From: Xanthomonas boreopolis
Lineage (GTDB): Bacteria; Pseudomonadota; Gammaproteobacteria; Xanthomonadales; Xanthomonadaceae
DNA: 64,000 nucleotides
Direction of reading: 5' to 3'
Assembly: GCA_014654535.1 (NCBI GenBank)
Contig: BNBA01000005.1
Location: 62,001-126,000 of the forward strand
Both the position numbers and the translations under genes were made by a program. Position 1 is the stretch's first letter, and every line of letters begins with the position of its first letter. The notes beneath the pieces are model-generated. The model had not been told where the DNA came from. It saw only the letters and a list, made by a program, of their open reading frames with translations, and made no database searches. Shown piece by piece: positions 57,237 through 64,000 of the stretch.

Positions 57237-57277
57237 TCAAATATGAGCTTATTTTTCAAATAAGCGTTCATATTTGA
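57237..57277 (-). promoter_or_regulatory. Double-dyad operator of hipBA
   Basis: Outer arms TCAAATATGA and TCATATTTGA (57237-57246, 57268-57277) enclose inner arms GCTTATTT and AAATAAGC (57247-57254, 57258-57265). This AT-rich 41-bp structure stands out in GC-rich DNA and lies just upstream of hipB. It is the likely binding site for HipB or HipBA. Confidence 0.85.
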
Positions 57278-57930
57278 ACGCAAAAATGGGGGTCAGTCAA
57301 CCCAGTCCATGCCTGCCCTTGCAGTTCTGGTAACCGCGCTACTCCATTGCGAGCGGCCCTGTTCGCAGGAGGTATCGCCGGGCTACCAGGACCGGATGAA
57401 ATCCGACAGGTGATCTCACCTCGTCACCGCTCGATTGTTCGCAGGAGCCACCAAACGGTTCCTACGCACGAGTGGGAGAAACGGGGCGTCATGCTTTGTC
57501 GATCTGGGGGCAGACCTCCCGCGTCTTGCCCAAAACCTCGCCGCACTCCGTCGAGGCGGCATCGCCACACCTGTTTCCGCCCGCACTGCGTCTGCTGATA
57601 GACCGTCGCTGTCTTGCACGCCGGTAACGCCCAGACTCGAACGCAAGAAGACCGAATCCGTCTTTCGCCGCGATGGCGTCTGTAGCAAAACCTCGTTATC
57701 GAGCCATCCCGCCATGGGCAGTCAACCCATTGAAGCATACCGCCACGCAGAGGCTCGGTGCTGTTGGACAAGCGCCATATCGACAGGCGGCTGCTCTGGT
57801 GAACATCCGTCATTCCGGCCTTTCCCACAAGCCAAGCCGCCACCGTCTCGCGCCGTGAAGGCGCGTCCGGGCAGCGATTCCAATCAACGAGGGAAGCAGA
57901 TGTCCTGAATCCGGTTACCAGGGAGCAGTC
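57278..57930. other. 653-bp interval between hipBA and the mobile-element core
   Basis: No gene is supported. Open frames here lack ribosome sites and recognisable motifs. The 12-bp direct repeat TGTTCGCAGGAG occurs at 57360-57371 and 57435-57446. No tRNA, integrase or attachment site is recognised. This could contain the element border or decayed cargo. Confidence 0.5.
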
Positions 57931-58692
57931 ATGCGAAAGTCATTTTCTTCCGGCGCCCACGCCAAGGTCTTCTACCGCCCAATCGAGGCGGCCATCCAGT
58001 GGGCAGGGCTGTCGCGTTTCGAGCGTCGCATCCTCGATGTCGCCAAGGGGATGAACCGCTTGCCGGAGCACCCCGAACTGGCGCGCTGGCCACAGCTTCG
58101 CCTGAACGCGGAACGGATCTACGACGCACTGGTGCATCTCGACCTTCCCTACGGCAAGGATGGCCTCACGAGCAACGATCCCGCCTTGCTCGAAGACCCT
58201 GGCCTCACGATCCGCCACGTCGATCTGAAGGCCTGGATGATCCGTTTCTATCCCGACCAGCGACCGGCCTTCCTGTTCGATGCCTTCGAGCGTCACCTGC
58301 ATCCGGCCGTCAGTGTCGATGCCGTGCAGGCTCTGGTCATGGATCGCGAGGCGTTGAAGCTCCAGCTTGCCGACAAGGTGCAAGCCTGGGACGCGCTCTA
58401 CGCCCAGTTCCAGACGCTCAGCCAGGAGCATCAGGCGCGCACGGAGCGCGAGAAGCGTTCCGGGATGCCGGGAGCCCGCAGTGAGTCCACCTACCTGAAC
58501 ATCGTTGGCGGCCTTCTGACCCTGCTGCTGGGCAAGTCGCCCAATGGCGTTCCCTATTCGTCCTTCGAGACGCTGGAATCGGTCATCAGTGCGCTGATTG
58601 CCCACTACGGCGACAAATCCGGGATCAGCGAGCGAACGCTGTGGGCGAAGTTTTCGGCAGCCAAGCGTCATCTCGCCACCCAGGACCGCTGA
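57931..58692 (+). CDS. Conserved mobile-element protein of unknown function
   Basis: 253 residues, ATG 57931 with GGGAG 6 bases upstream. A largely helical protein. Segments include YRPIEAAIQWAGLSRFERRI, LKAWMIRFYPDQRPAFLFDAF, a coiled stretch (about 150-175) and a C-terminal part STYLNIVGGLLTLLLGKSPN followed by KSGISERTLWAKFSAAKRHL, which may be a helix-turn-helix. It precedes alpA-parA-parB as in ICEclc/SPI-7 type elements, where this position holds a regulator-like unknown. I do not assign a function. Confidence 0.75.
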   Translation: MRKSFSSGAHAKVFYRPIEAAIQWAGLSRFERRILDVAKGMNRLPEHPELARWPQLRLNAERIYDALVHLDLPYGKDGLTSNDPALLEDPGLTIRHVDLKAWMIRFYPDQRPAFLFDAFERHLHPAVSVDAVQALVMDREALKLQLADKVQAWDALYAQFQTLSQEHQARTEREKRSGMPGARSESTYLNIVGGLLTLLLGKSPNGVPYSSFETLESVISALIAHYGDKSGISERTLWAKFSAAKRHLATQDR

Positions 58693-58802
58693 CTGCAAGT
58701 GCAGACGGCGTGTCTGCACTTGCGGTGACTGCGCGGGAACCGCGCTATTGAATACGGGGCACTTCCATCACCGCCGCTACACAGCGCCAAGGAGTGTCCC
58801 TC

Positions 58803-59021
58803 GTGACTGCCCAGACCATCGCCACCGCGACGCCGAACGAACACCGCATCCTGCGCCGCGCGGAAGTCGAGGCCAAGACCGGCTTCAAGCGCGCCCACAT
58901 CTACAACCTGATCAAGGAGGGCAAGTTTCCCAAGCCCCTGCGCCTCGGGGTACGCGCCATCGGCTGGGATTCGGTGGAGATCGATCAGTGGATCACCGAT
59001 CGACTCAGGGAACGGGCGTGA
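58803..59021 (+). CDS. AlpA-family excisionase-like regulator
   Basis: 72 residues from GTG 58803, chosen because AAGGAG lies 8 bases upstream (a GTG at 58794 would overlap it). A MerR-like winged helix: HRILRRAEVEAKTGFKRAHI, LIKEGKFPKPLRLGVRAIGW and VEIDQWITDRLRER. AlpA proteins activate or direct excision of integrated elements. Upstream of parA as in ICEclc-type elements. Confidence 0.93.
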   Translation: MTAQTIATATPNEHRILRRAEVEAKTGFKRAHIYNLIKEGKFPKPLRLGVRAIGWDSVEIDQWITDRLRERA

Positions 59022-59062
59022 GCCCGCGCTCCGTCGGAATCCCTTCCACGAGGAGTCGCGCC

Positions 59063-59929
59063 ATGCAGGTGGTATCCATCATCTCGACCAAGGGTGGCGT
59101 CGGCAAGACAACCACCGCAGCGAACCTGGGCGGCTTCATCGCCGATGCAGGGCTGCGCGTGCTGCTGCTGGACCTGGACGTACAGCCCACCTTGTCGAGC
59201 TACTTCACGCTCGGCACGCATGCGCCTGCCGGTATCTACGAGATGCTGGCCTTCAACGAGCAGCGTATCGAGCAATTGGCTTCGCAGACCGCTGTGGCAG
59301 GTCTCGACCTGGTGGTGTCGAATGACCACCGCGGCGAACTGAACACACTGCTGCTGCATGCACCCGATGGGCGGCTGCGCCTGCGTCACCTGCTTCCCGC
59401 GCTGGCGTCGCACTACGACCTGCTGCTGATCGATACCCAGGGAGCGCGCAGTGTGCTGCTGGAGATGGCGGTACTGGCCTCCAGCCTGGCGCTGTCGCCG
59501 GTGACACCGGAAATCCTGGCGGCGCGTGAGCTGAGGCGCGGCACGCTGCAACTGATTGAGGACATCGCTCCGTATCGGCACCTCGGCATCGAGCCGCCAC
59601 CGCTGCGCTTGCTCATCAACCGTGTGCATCCGGTTTCGTCGAACGCCCGACTGATCCAGCAGGCCCTGCGACAAGTCTTCCAGGCGCACGCTGGCATACA
59701 GGTCCTGAACACCGACGTCCCGGCCATCGAGGCCTACCCACGTGCCGCAACACGAGGACTGCCGGTGCATCGCGTCGAGTACCGGCAGCCGGTGGGCCGC
59801 ACTGCACCTGCGGCGTTGGAGACGATGCGTGCGCTGGCTGGCGAGTTGTTCCCGGCATGGCGGGAGCGCTTCGCGTGCGTTACCGGCAAAGGTCACGCAG
59901 GAGGAACCAGTCATGGCCAACGCGCATGA
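59063..59929 (+). CDS. parA: ParA-family ATPase of the integrative element
   Basis: 288 residues. Deviant Walker A STKGGVGKTTTAANLGGF (about 8-25), LLLDLDVQPTLSSYFTLG (about 36-53) and LLLIDTQGARSV (Walker B). Members help partition or regulate the excised element; in ICEclc parA takes part in transfer competence. It is preceded by AGGAG and overlaps the next small gene by 17 bases. Confidence 0.95.
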   Translation: MQVVSIISTKGGVGKTTTAANLGGFIADAGLRVLLLDLDVQPTLSSYFTLGTHAPAGIYEMLAFNEQRIEQLASQTAVAGLDLVVSNDHRGELNTLLLHAPDGRLRLRHLLPALASHYDLLLIDTQGARSVLLEMAVLASSLALSPVTPEILAARELRRGTLQLIEDIAPYRHLGIEPPPLRLLINRVHPVSSNARLIQQALRQVFQAHAGIQVLNTDVPAIEAYPRAATRGLPVHRVEYRQPVGRTAPAALETMRALAGELFPAWRERFACVTGKGHAGGTSHGQRA

Positions 59930-60161
59930 ACTGGCCCGCGGCCATGCGCGGCTGCGCGCGCTGATCGAGTTCGCGCTGGGCGAAGGCTGGCACGTGAAAC
60001 GCACGCGCGGCGGGCACCTGATGTTCACCAAGCCCGGCTGCGCCGCGATCTACACCAGTTCGACCGCGAGCGATCATCGCGCCAGCCGCAACGCTCGCGC
60101 GCAGCTTCGCCGCGCCGCTCGACAAGCACCGGCGGCATCTCGGGAGAGCAGCGATGGCTGA
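59913..60161 (+). CDS. Small HicA-like protein between parA and parB
   Basis: 82 residues; GGAGGA lies about 8 bases upstream of ATG 59913. The core LALIEFALGEGWHVKRTRGG-like segment followed by HLMFTKPGCAAIYTSSTASD resembles the HicA/dsRBD-like fold (helix, beta hairpin with G-G-H). It overlaps parA by 17 and parB by 8 bases (ATGGCTGA). In ICEclc the corresponding position between parA and parB is held by shi, a gene needed for transfer-competent cells to stop growing. Equivalence is positional only. Confidence 0.7.
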   Translation: MANAHELARGHARLRALIEFALGEGWHVKRTRGGHLMFTKPGCAAIYTSSTASDHRASRNARAQLRRAARQAPAASRESSDG

Positions 60162-61812
60162 TCCGACGCCGCAGGACATGGCCGCCAAGCTGCTGGCCAC
60201 CGGCTTCGAACGCAGCGGTCCTTCGGCCGCTGCCCTGACCGACCCCATCGCCGATACGCCGATGGTGGTGACGCTGGACGAGTTGCGTCCCTATGAACAT
60301 GACCCACGCGTGACGCGCAACCCGGCCTACGAGGAAATCAAGGCCTCGATCCGCGAGCGCGGGCTGGACGCACCGCCCGCGATCACCCGCCGGCCGGGCG
60401 AGGCGCACTACATCATCAGGAACGGTGGCAATACGCGGCTCGCCATCCTGCGCGAACTGTGGAGCGAAACCAAGGAAGACCGCTTCTTCCGGATCGCGTG
60501 CCTGTTCCGCCCGTGGCCGGCGCGCGGCGAAATCGTGGCGTTGACCGGGCACCTGGCCGAGAACGAACTGCGCGGTGGGCTGACCTTCATCGAGCGCGCC
60601 CTGGGCATCGAGAAGGCGCGCGAGTTCTACGAGCAAGAAAGCGGCCAGGCGCTGTCACAGAGCGAACTCGCACGGCGGCTGACGGCCGACGGCTATCCGG
60701 TGCCGCAGTCACACATCAGCCGCATGAACGATGCGGTGCGCTACCTGCTGCCGGCGATACCGCACCTGCTCTACGGCGGCCTGGGACGACATCAGGTGGA
60801 ACGGATCGCGGTACTGCGCAAGGCGTGCGAGCGCACCTGGGAGCGGCGTGCGCTGGGCCGCACGGTGGCCGTGGACTTCGCCACGCTGTTTCAGGATGTG
60901 CTGACGCGGTTCGACACGCAGCCGGATGACTTCTCGCCGCAGCGGGTGCAGGACGAGTTGGTGGGCCAGATGGCCGAACTGCTGGAGACGGACTACGACA
61001 CGCTGGCGCTGGAGATCGACGACAGCGAAAGCCGCCAGCGTGCGCTGACCAGCGAACCGGCGGCGCTGACGCCTCCGGCAGCGCCTGTCGTGCCTGCTGC
61101 TACTTCCGCACCGGTCTCCGAGCCTCAGCGGCCACCCGCCTCGTCTGTGCCGCGCGACACCACGCCGGTCGCGCCTTCGGCGCCAGCAGCAACACCGCCT
61201 GCATCGCCCGAAGCGCCGGAGGACCAGCACGGACCACGCGACGAGCGCCTGCAAGGGCACATCGTGACACCGGCACCGACCACCGAGCGCCTGCAGTCCA
61301 TCCAGCGGATGGTCGCGGACCAACTCGGCGACAAGTTGCCCGACTTCGAGGCCGATGCGCTGCGTGCGATCCCCGTGCAGGTCGGCGGGCTCTATCCCAT
61401 CTCGGACGTCTGGTACATCGAGCCGGGGCTGGACGCGCCGGATCGCCTGCGCGTGCACATTGCGCAGTTTGCGCGCGAGATCGCCGAGGAAGCGGCGGTC
61501 GCCGACCACATCGAGGCCAGCGTCGGCGGCATCGGCTTCGTCTGCGTGGCACCGGCCGTAGGCCAGGCGAAGGCGCTGCCTGCGTTCGCGCGGGCGGTGC
61601 TGACCCTGCTGCATGTGCTGAGTGCGGCTCCGCCCTCCGCGAACGGATTGGACCGCGCGCGGCTGGCCGACGAGTTGGCGGCGCTGCTGCATGGCCACGG
61701 CGGCTCGGCCACACGCCTGAGCGATGCTGCGCTGGTGAAGCTGTTCCGTCTGCTGCGCCTGGCGCGCCGGCTGCTGGATCTGGAAGCCGGCGTAGCGAGC
61801 CAGGATTCCTGA
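60154..61812 (+). CDS. parB: ParB-family protein of the integrative element
   Basis: 552 residues. ParB/Spo0J nuclease-like N-terminal domain (about 38-150: VTLDELRPYEHDPRVTRNPA, IRERGLDAPPAITRRPGE, IIRNGGNTRLAILREL), then a helix-turn-helix part (about 165-235: ALSQSELARRLTADGYPVPQ, SHISRMNDAVRYLLP). A Pro/Ala-rich linker (about 300-365) leads to a C-terminal domain (about 370-552) unlike chromosomal ParB. Starts inside the end of the small gene. Mobile-element group ParB. Confidence 0.92.
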   Translation: MADPTPQDMAAKLLATGFERSGPSAAALTDPIADTPMVVTLDELRPYEHDPRVTRNPAYEEIKASIRERGLDAPPAITRRPGEAHYIIRNGGNTRLAILRELWSETKEDRFFRIACLFRPWPARGEIVALTGHLAENELRGGLTFIERALGIEKAREFYEQESGQALSQSELARRLTADGYPVPQSHISRMNDAVRYLLPAIPHLLYGGLGRHQVERIAVLRKACERTWERRALGRTVAVDFATLFQDVLTRFDTQPDDFSPQRVQDELVGQMAELLETDYDTLALEIDDSESRQRALTSEPAALTPPAAPVVPAATSAPVSEPQRPPASSVPRDTTPVAPSAPAATPPASPEAPEDQHGPRDERLQGHIVTPAPTTERLQSIQRMVADQLGDKLPDFEADALRAIPVQVGGLYPISDVWYIEPGLDAPDRLRVHIAQFAREIAEEAAVADHIEASVGGIGFVCVAPAVGQAKALPAFARAVLTLLHVLSAAPPSANGLDRARLADELAALLHGHGGSATRLSDAALVKLFRLLRLARRLLDLEAGVASQDS

Positions 61813-61829
61813 GCGCAGGAGGCTCCCGC

Positions 61830-62390
61830 ATGTCGGCACCGCACCCACTCAACCAGGCCGTGATCGCCCAGGCCCTGCATGACCTGCGCAACGGCCAGTT
61901 GCGCCGCTGCAAGGCCATGGGCTTCGGCGAGGAGGAACTGGATGCGCTGAAGCACCCCGAACTCGTGAGCATGCTGGTGAATGCCACGGTGTCGTGGTGT
62001 TCGGTGTCGGTGAACCGGGAAGTGTTGAAGCGGCTGCTGAGCCAGGTGCACGACGTGGAGCGGGAGATCGCCACGGTGGACCGCATGCTGCGCCTGGGGG
62101 CGAGCACGGAGATGGTCAGCAAGTTCTACGGCCTCACGCATCAGGAAGTGGCGCTGCGCCGCGACATCCTCGGGCTGCCCAAGCGCAAGGGCCGGCATCC
62201 GGTGCTCGACGAGGCGCAGGACGTGGCCTTGTGGGAACGCTGGAAGGCCGGCGTCGCCGAGCGCCATATCGCCTTGACCGACGACATGGCGATGCTGGCG
62301 CTGACCATGGACCTGGCCGAGGCCATGACCCTGCCCATGTCGGTGATCTGGTCGGCGATACGGAACTGGATCGACCAGGGGCTGGTGTAG
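61830..62390 (+). CDS. DUF2857 domain protein
   Basis: 186 residues, AGGAGG 7 bases upstream. DUF2857 covers most of it: LHDLRNGQLRRCKAMGFGEE, HPELVSMLVNATVSWCSVSV, DRMLRLGASTEMVSKFYGLT (helix-turn-helix-like) and a C-terminal helical part. Found in SPI-7/ICEclc type elements between parB and the replication gene. May be a transcription or replication accessory protein; unproven. Confidence 0.9.
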   Translation: MSAPHPLNQAVIAQALHDLRNGQLRRCKAMGFGEEELDALKHPELVSMLVNATVSWCSVSVNREVLKRLLSQVHDVEREIATVDRMLRLGASTEMVSKFYGLTHQEVALRRDILGLPKRKGRHPVLDEAQDVALWERWKAGVAERHIALTDDMAMLALTMDLAEAMTLPMSVIWSAIRNWIDQGLV

Positions 62391-62392
62391 CC

Positions 62393-63586
62393 ATGGCCAC
62401 GTGCGGCGCACCACGGCGCGATGGCCCGGTTGCGCTGTCGGCGTTGTTCGACGAGGCGCTGCGGCACCTTGAGCCGAAGGAACTGGCGCAGGGCACGGCG
62501 CCGAACCAGGACGGTTTCCTCTACAGCGGCAACCGCCATGAGAGCGTGCCGCGCCGACTGTTCCTCGACCGGCGCCTGACGCCGCTGGAGCGCAACGCCT
62601 GGCAGGTGTTCCGCCTGCAGCTCAGCGACGACGGCGTGACCGCCTTTCCCACCTACGACCAATTGCGCCCCTACCTGGCCTCGATGCCCTGCGCGGCGCA
62701 GGCATCGCACGAGACCGTGGCGCGCGCCCTGACGCTGCTGCGGCTGACGCGCTGGCTGAGCCTGGTGCGGCGGCGGCGCGACCCGAAGACCGGCCGCATC
62801 CAAGGCAACCTCTATGTGCTGCACGACGAACCGCTGTCGCCCTTCGAGGCGATGCAGCTCGATGCCGACTACCTCGGCCTGGTCAGCCAGGCGCTGACCC
62901 ATGCCGCCAAGGCGGTGCAGATCGTGGGCATGAACACGCTCAAGGAGATTGCCGAAGACCCGCTGCTCAGCGGCCGAACGCTGCCGACCCGATTGCAGGT
63001 GCCGGCGCAGCGCATGGCGCGGCATGGCTGGACGACGCCAGATTATCCACAGGAGGGTGCCGACCACGAATCCGAAGAAGGCCAGGAAGCCCTTCTTCGG
63101 AATGGCGTGCGCCCTGCTTCGGAATCCGAAGCAGGGCTGGAACCCGCGCAGGACGGCCATCTTCGGATTCCGAAGCAGGACCGTACAGTACGTAATGATC
63201 GTATGAATGAAGTACGTACAGTACCGCGCGCGAGGGCCTTGCAGAACCTGCGGCTGCCAGACCGCTTCCAGCGTTTGAAGCACGAGCAGCAGTCCGGCGC
63301 GCTGGTGGCCTTGCGGCAGGTGGACGAAGCCCTGCGGCAGGCGGTGCTGGACGAATGGGAGGCGCGCTGCTGCAACAGCGCGGTGCGCAACCCGGCTGGC
63401 TACCTGTTCGGCATCATCCAGAAGGCGATCCGTGGGGAGTTCAAGGCCTGGGCGGGCGACAGCGCCACGGTGCCGCCTGCTTCCCGTCCACCCGCACCGG
63501 CACCGGCGCCATCGGCACCGCCGGTATCCCCCGAAGTGGCGCGCGCCCACCTGGCGCGGCTGCGGGCGGCCCTGCGCGACCCGTGA
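62393..63586 (+). CDS. STY4528-family element replication protein
   Basis: 397 residues from ATG 62393, 2 bases after the DUF2857 stop. The N-terminal conserved part (about 30-185) includes RRLFLDRRLTPLERNAWQVF, TYDQLRPYLASMPCAAQASH and RALTLLRLTRWLSLVRRRRD, a replication-initiator type winged-helix region. A charged, low-complexity linker (about 220-285) is encoded by palindrome-rich DNA. The C-terminal part (LVALRQVDEALRQAVLDEWE, NPAGYLFGIIQKAIRGEFK) is conserved. The family is named for a gene of SPI-7; its replication role is by annotation. Confidence 0.9.
   Translation: MATCGAPRRDGPVALSALFDEALRHLEPKELAQGTAPNQDGFLYSGNRHESVPRRLFLDRRLTPLERNAWQVFRLQLSDDGVTAFPTYDQLRPYLASMPCAAQASHETVARALTLLRLTRWLSLVRRRRDPKTGRIQGNLYVLHDEPLSPFEAMQLDADYLGLVSQALTHAAKAVQIVGMNTLKEIAEDPLLSGRTLPTRLQVPAQRMARHGWTTPDYPQEGADHESEEGQEALLRNGVRPASESEAGLEPAQDGHLRIPKQDRTVRNDRMNEVRTVPRARALQNLRLPDRFQRLKHEQQSGALVALRQVDEALRQAVLDEWEARCCNSAVRNPAGYLFGIIQKAIRGEFKAWAGDSATVPPASRPPAPAPAPSAPPVSPEVARAHLARLRAALRDP
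63068..63224. repeat. Palindrome and repeat cluster inside the replication gene
   Basis: GCCCTGCTTCGGA-A-TCCGA then AGCAGGGC forms a perfect 27-bp palindrome (63111-63137). CTTCGGA-T-TCCGAAG lies at 63161-63175. An inverted pair TCCGAAGAAGG / CCTTCTTCGGA is at 63071-63081 and 63091-63101. Core TTCGGA occurs in all. The direct repeat CGTACAGTAC follows at 63182-63191 and 63215-63224. The coding frame stays open through it. Confidence 0.85.
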
Positions 63587-63593
63587 CCGGCCG

Positions 63594-63614
63594 AGCTATC
63601 CCCAGGGGATAGCT
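63594..63614. other. Perfect 10-bp inverted repeat after the replication gene
   Basis: AGCTATCCCC-A-GGGGATAGCT. It is 8 bases after the replication gene stop and lacks a T-run, so it is more likely a protein-binding site or processed hairpin than a terminator. Confidence 0.6.
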
Positions 63615-63654
63615 GGGACAGGGAGCCTTCCGGCGGGTCAATCCGGCTACATCC

Positions 63655-63682
63655 TTGCCAAGGTCTCAATTGAGATACAAAA
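63655..63682 (+). promoter_or_regulatory. Promoter/operator of the RelB-type gene
   Basis: The perfect palindrome TCTCAATTGAGA (63664-63675) lies between a TTGCCA (63655-63660) and a TACAAAAT-like -10, 39 bases before the antitoxin ATG. RelB/DinJ proteins repress their own promoters through such sites. Confidence 0.6.
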
Positions 63683-63713
63683 TAGGGACTAATGCATAAC
63701 AGGAGAAGCAACG

Positions 63714-64000
63714 ATGGCCGCACAGACTTCGATGCTGCACATCCGTGTGGACGACAAGCTCAAGGCCGATGCCGCCGAGAAGCTCGCCGGGGTCGGCCTC
63801 ACCGTTTCGGACGCCGTGCGCATCCTGCTGACCCGTGTGGTCAAGGAAGGCGCGCTGCCGGCTGGCCTCACGGCCGACCCGGAGGCCTACGATGCCTGGT
63901 TCCGGGCGAAGGTCCAGGAGGCGCTGGCCGACACACGGCCGCCGGTGCCGCACCAGCAGGTCATGGACGAGGCGCAGGCCCTGATCGACAGGAAGCGGCG
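63714..64000 (+). CDS. RelB/DinJ-type antitoxin, cut by window end
   Basis: 96 residues visible, no stop before the window end. The ribbon-helix-helix N-terminus (SMLHIRVDDKLKADAAEKLA and VSDAVRILLTRVVKEGALPA) is typical of RelB/DinJ. The C-terminal part (WFRAKVQEALADTRP, QQVMDEAQALIDRKR) should bind a RelE/YafQ-type toxin, expected just outside. AGGAG is 9 bases upstream of the ATG. Frame is consistent with the family length of about 90-100. Confidence 0.9.
   Translation, partial: MAAQTSMLHIRVDDKLKADAAEKLAGVGLTVSDAVRILLTRVVKEGALPAGLTADPEAYDAWFRAKVQEALADTRPPVPHQQVMDEAQALIDRKR

Noticed and set aside
57416..57908. Short open frames on both strands between hipB and the element core
   Set aside because: No ribosome sites, no recognisable motifs, overlapping frames on both strands.

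Overview
The window is high-GC, densely coded DNA from a gammaproteobacterium of the Xanthomonadaceae/Lysobacteraceae group. The main evidence is the type IV pilus and two-component block sucC-sucD / pilS-pilR / pilB / pilA / pilC-pilD-coaE / colS-colR, a XAC2610-related secreted protein, and the dispersed REP-like palindromes seen in this family. The genus cannot be fixed from the sequence alone (Pseudoxanthomonas, Lysobacter or a relative are all possible).

Left part (1-12.3 kb). A truncated clpB with a sigma-32 type promoter is followed by a complete heme-scavenging locus on the minus strand. In transcription order it reads FecI-type sigma factor, FecR-type anti-sigma factor, TonB-dependent receptor with a signalling (STN) domain, a secreted hemophilin-like protein, its Slam outer-membrane translocator, heme oxygenase, and an unusual DUF454-TonB fusion. 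A near-consensus Fur box precedes fecI. Together these give iron-starvation control, heme capture outside the cell, energised uptake and cytoplasmic heme cleavage.

Middle part (12.3-47.8 kb). This is ordinary chromosome: a GIY-YIG protein, a DUF3014 protein, a purine-type permease, a small operon (DUF3574 lipoprotein, GNAT, XAC2610-like protein, methyltransferase) with evidence of a recent insertion by 70-bp direct repeats, a second TonB-dependent receptor, an otsB-GH15-otsA trehalose operon, mqo, pgeF-rluD divergent from bamD, nadE, a DUF559 nuclease-like gene, a degenerate repeat tract, sucCD, the pil genes with a sigma-54 promoter at pilA, coaE, colRS and rimK. The bamD/rluD-pgeF-clpB neighbourhood, contiguous in E. 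coli, is split here by about 24 kb.

Right part (47.9-64 kb). This is an accessory region. An orphan AbiEi-type antitoxin gene with a 31-codon stub lies in front of a complete type I Wadjet system (jetABCD). A convergent hipBA toxin-antitoxin pair with a clear dyad operator follows. From 57.9 kb comes the start of the core of an integrative and conjugative element of the SPI-7/ICEclc type: a conserved unknown, AlpA, ParA, a HicA-like small protein, ParB, DUF2857, a STY4528-type replication protein carrying embedded palindromes, and a RelB/DinJ antitoxin cut by the window end. No integrase, tRNA or attachment site for this element lies in the window, so its boundaries are undetermined.
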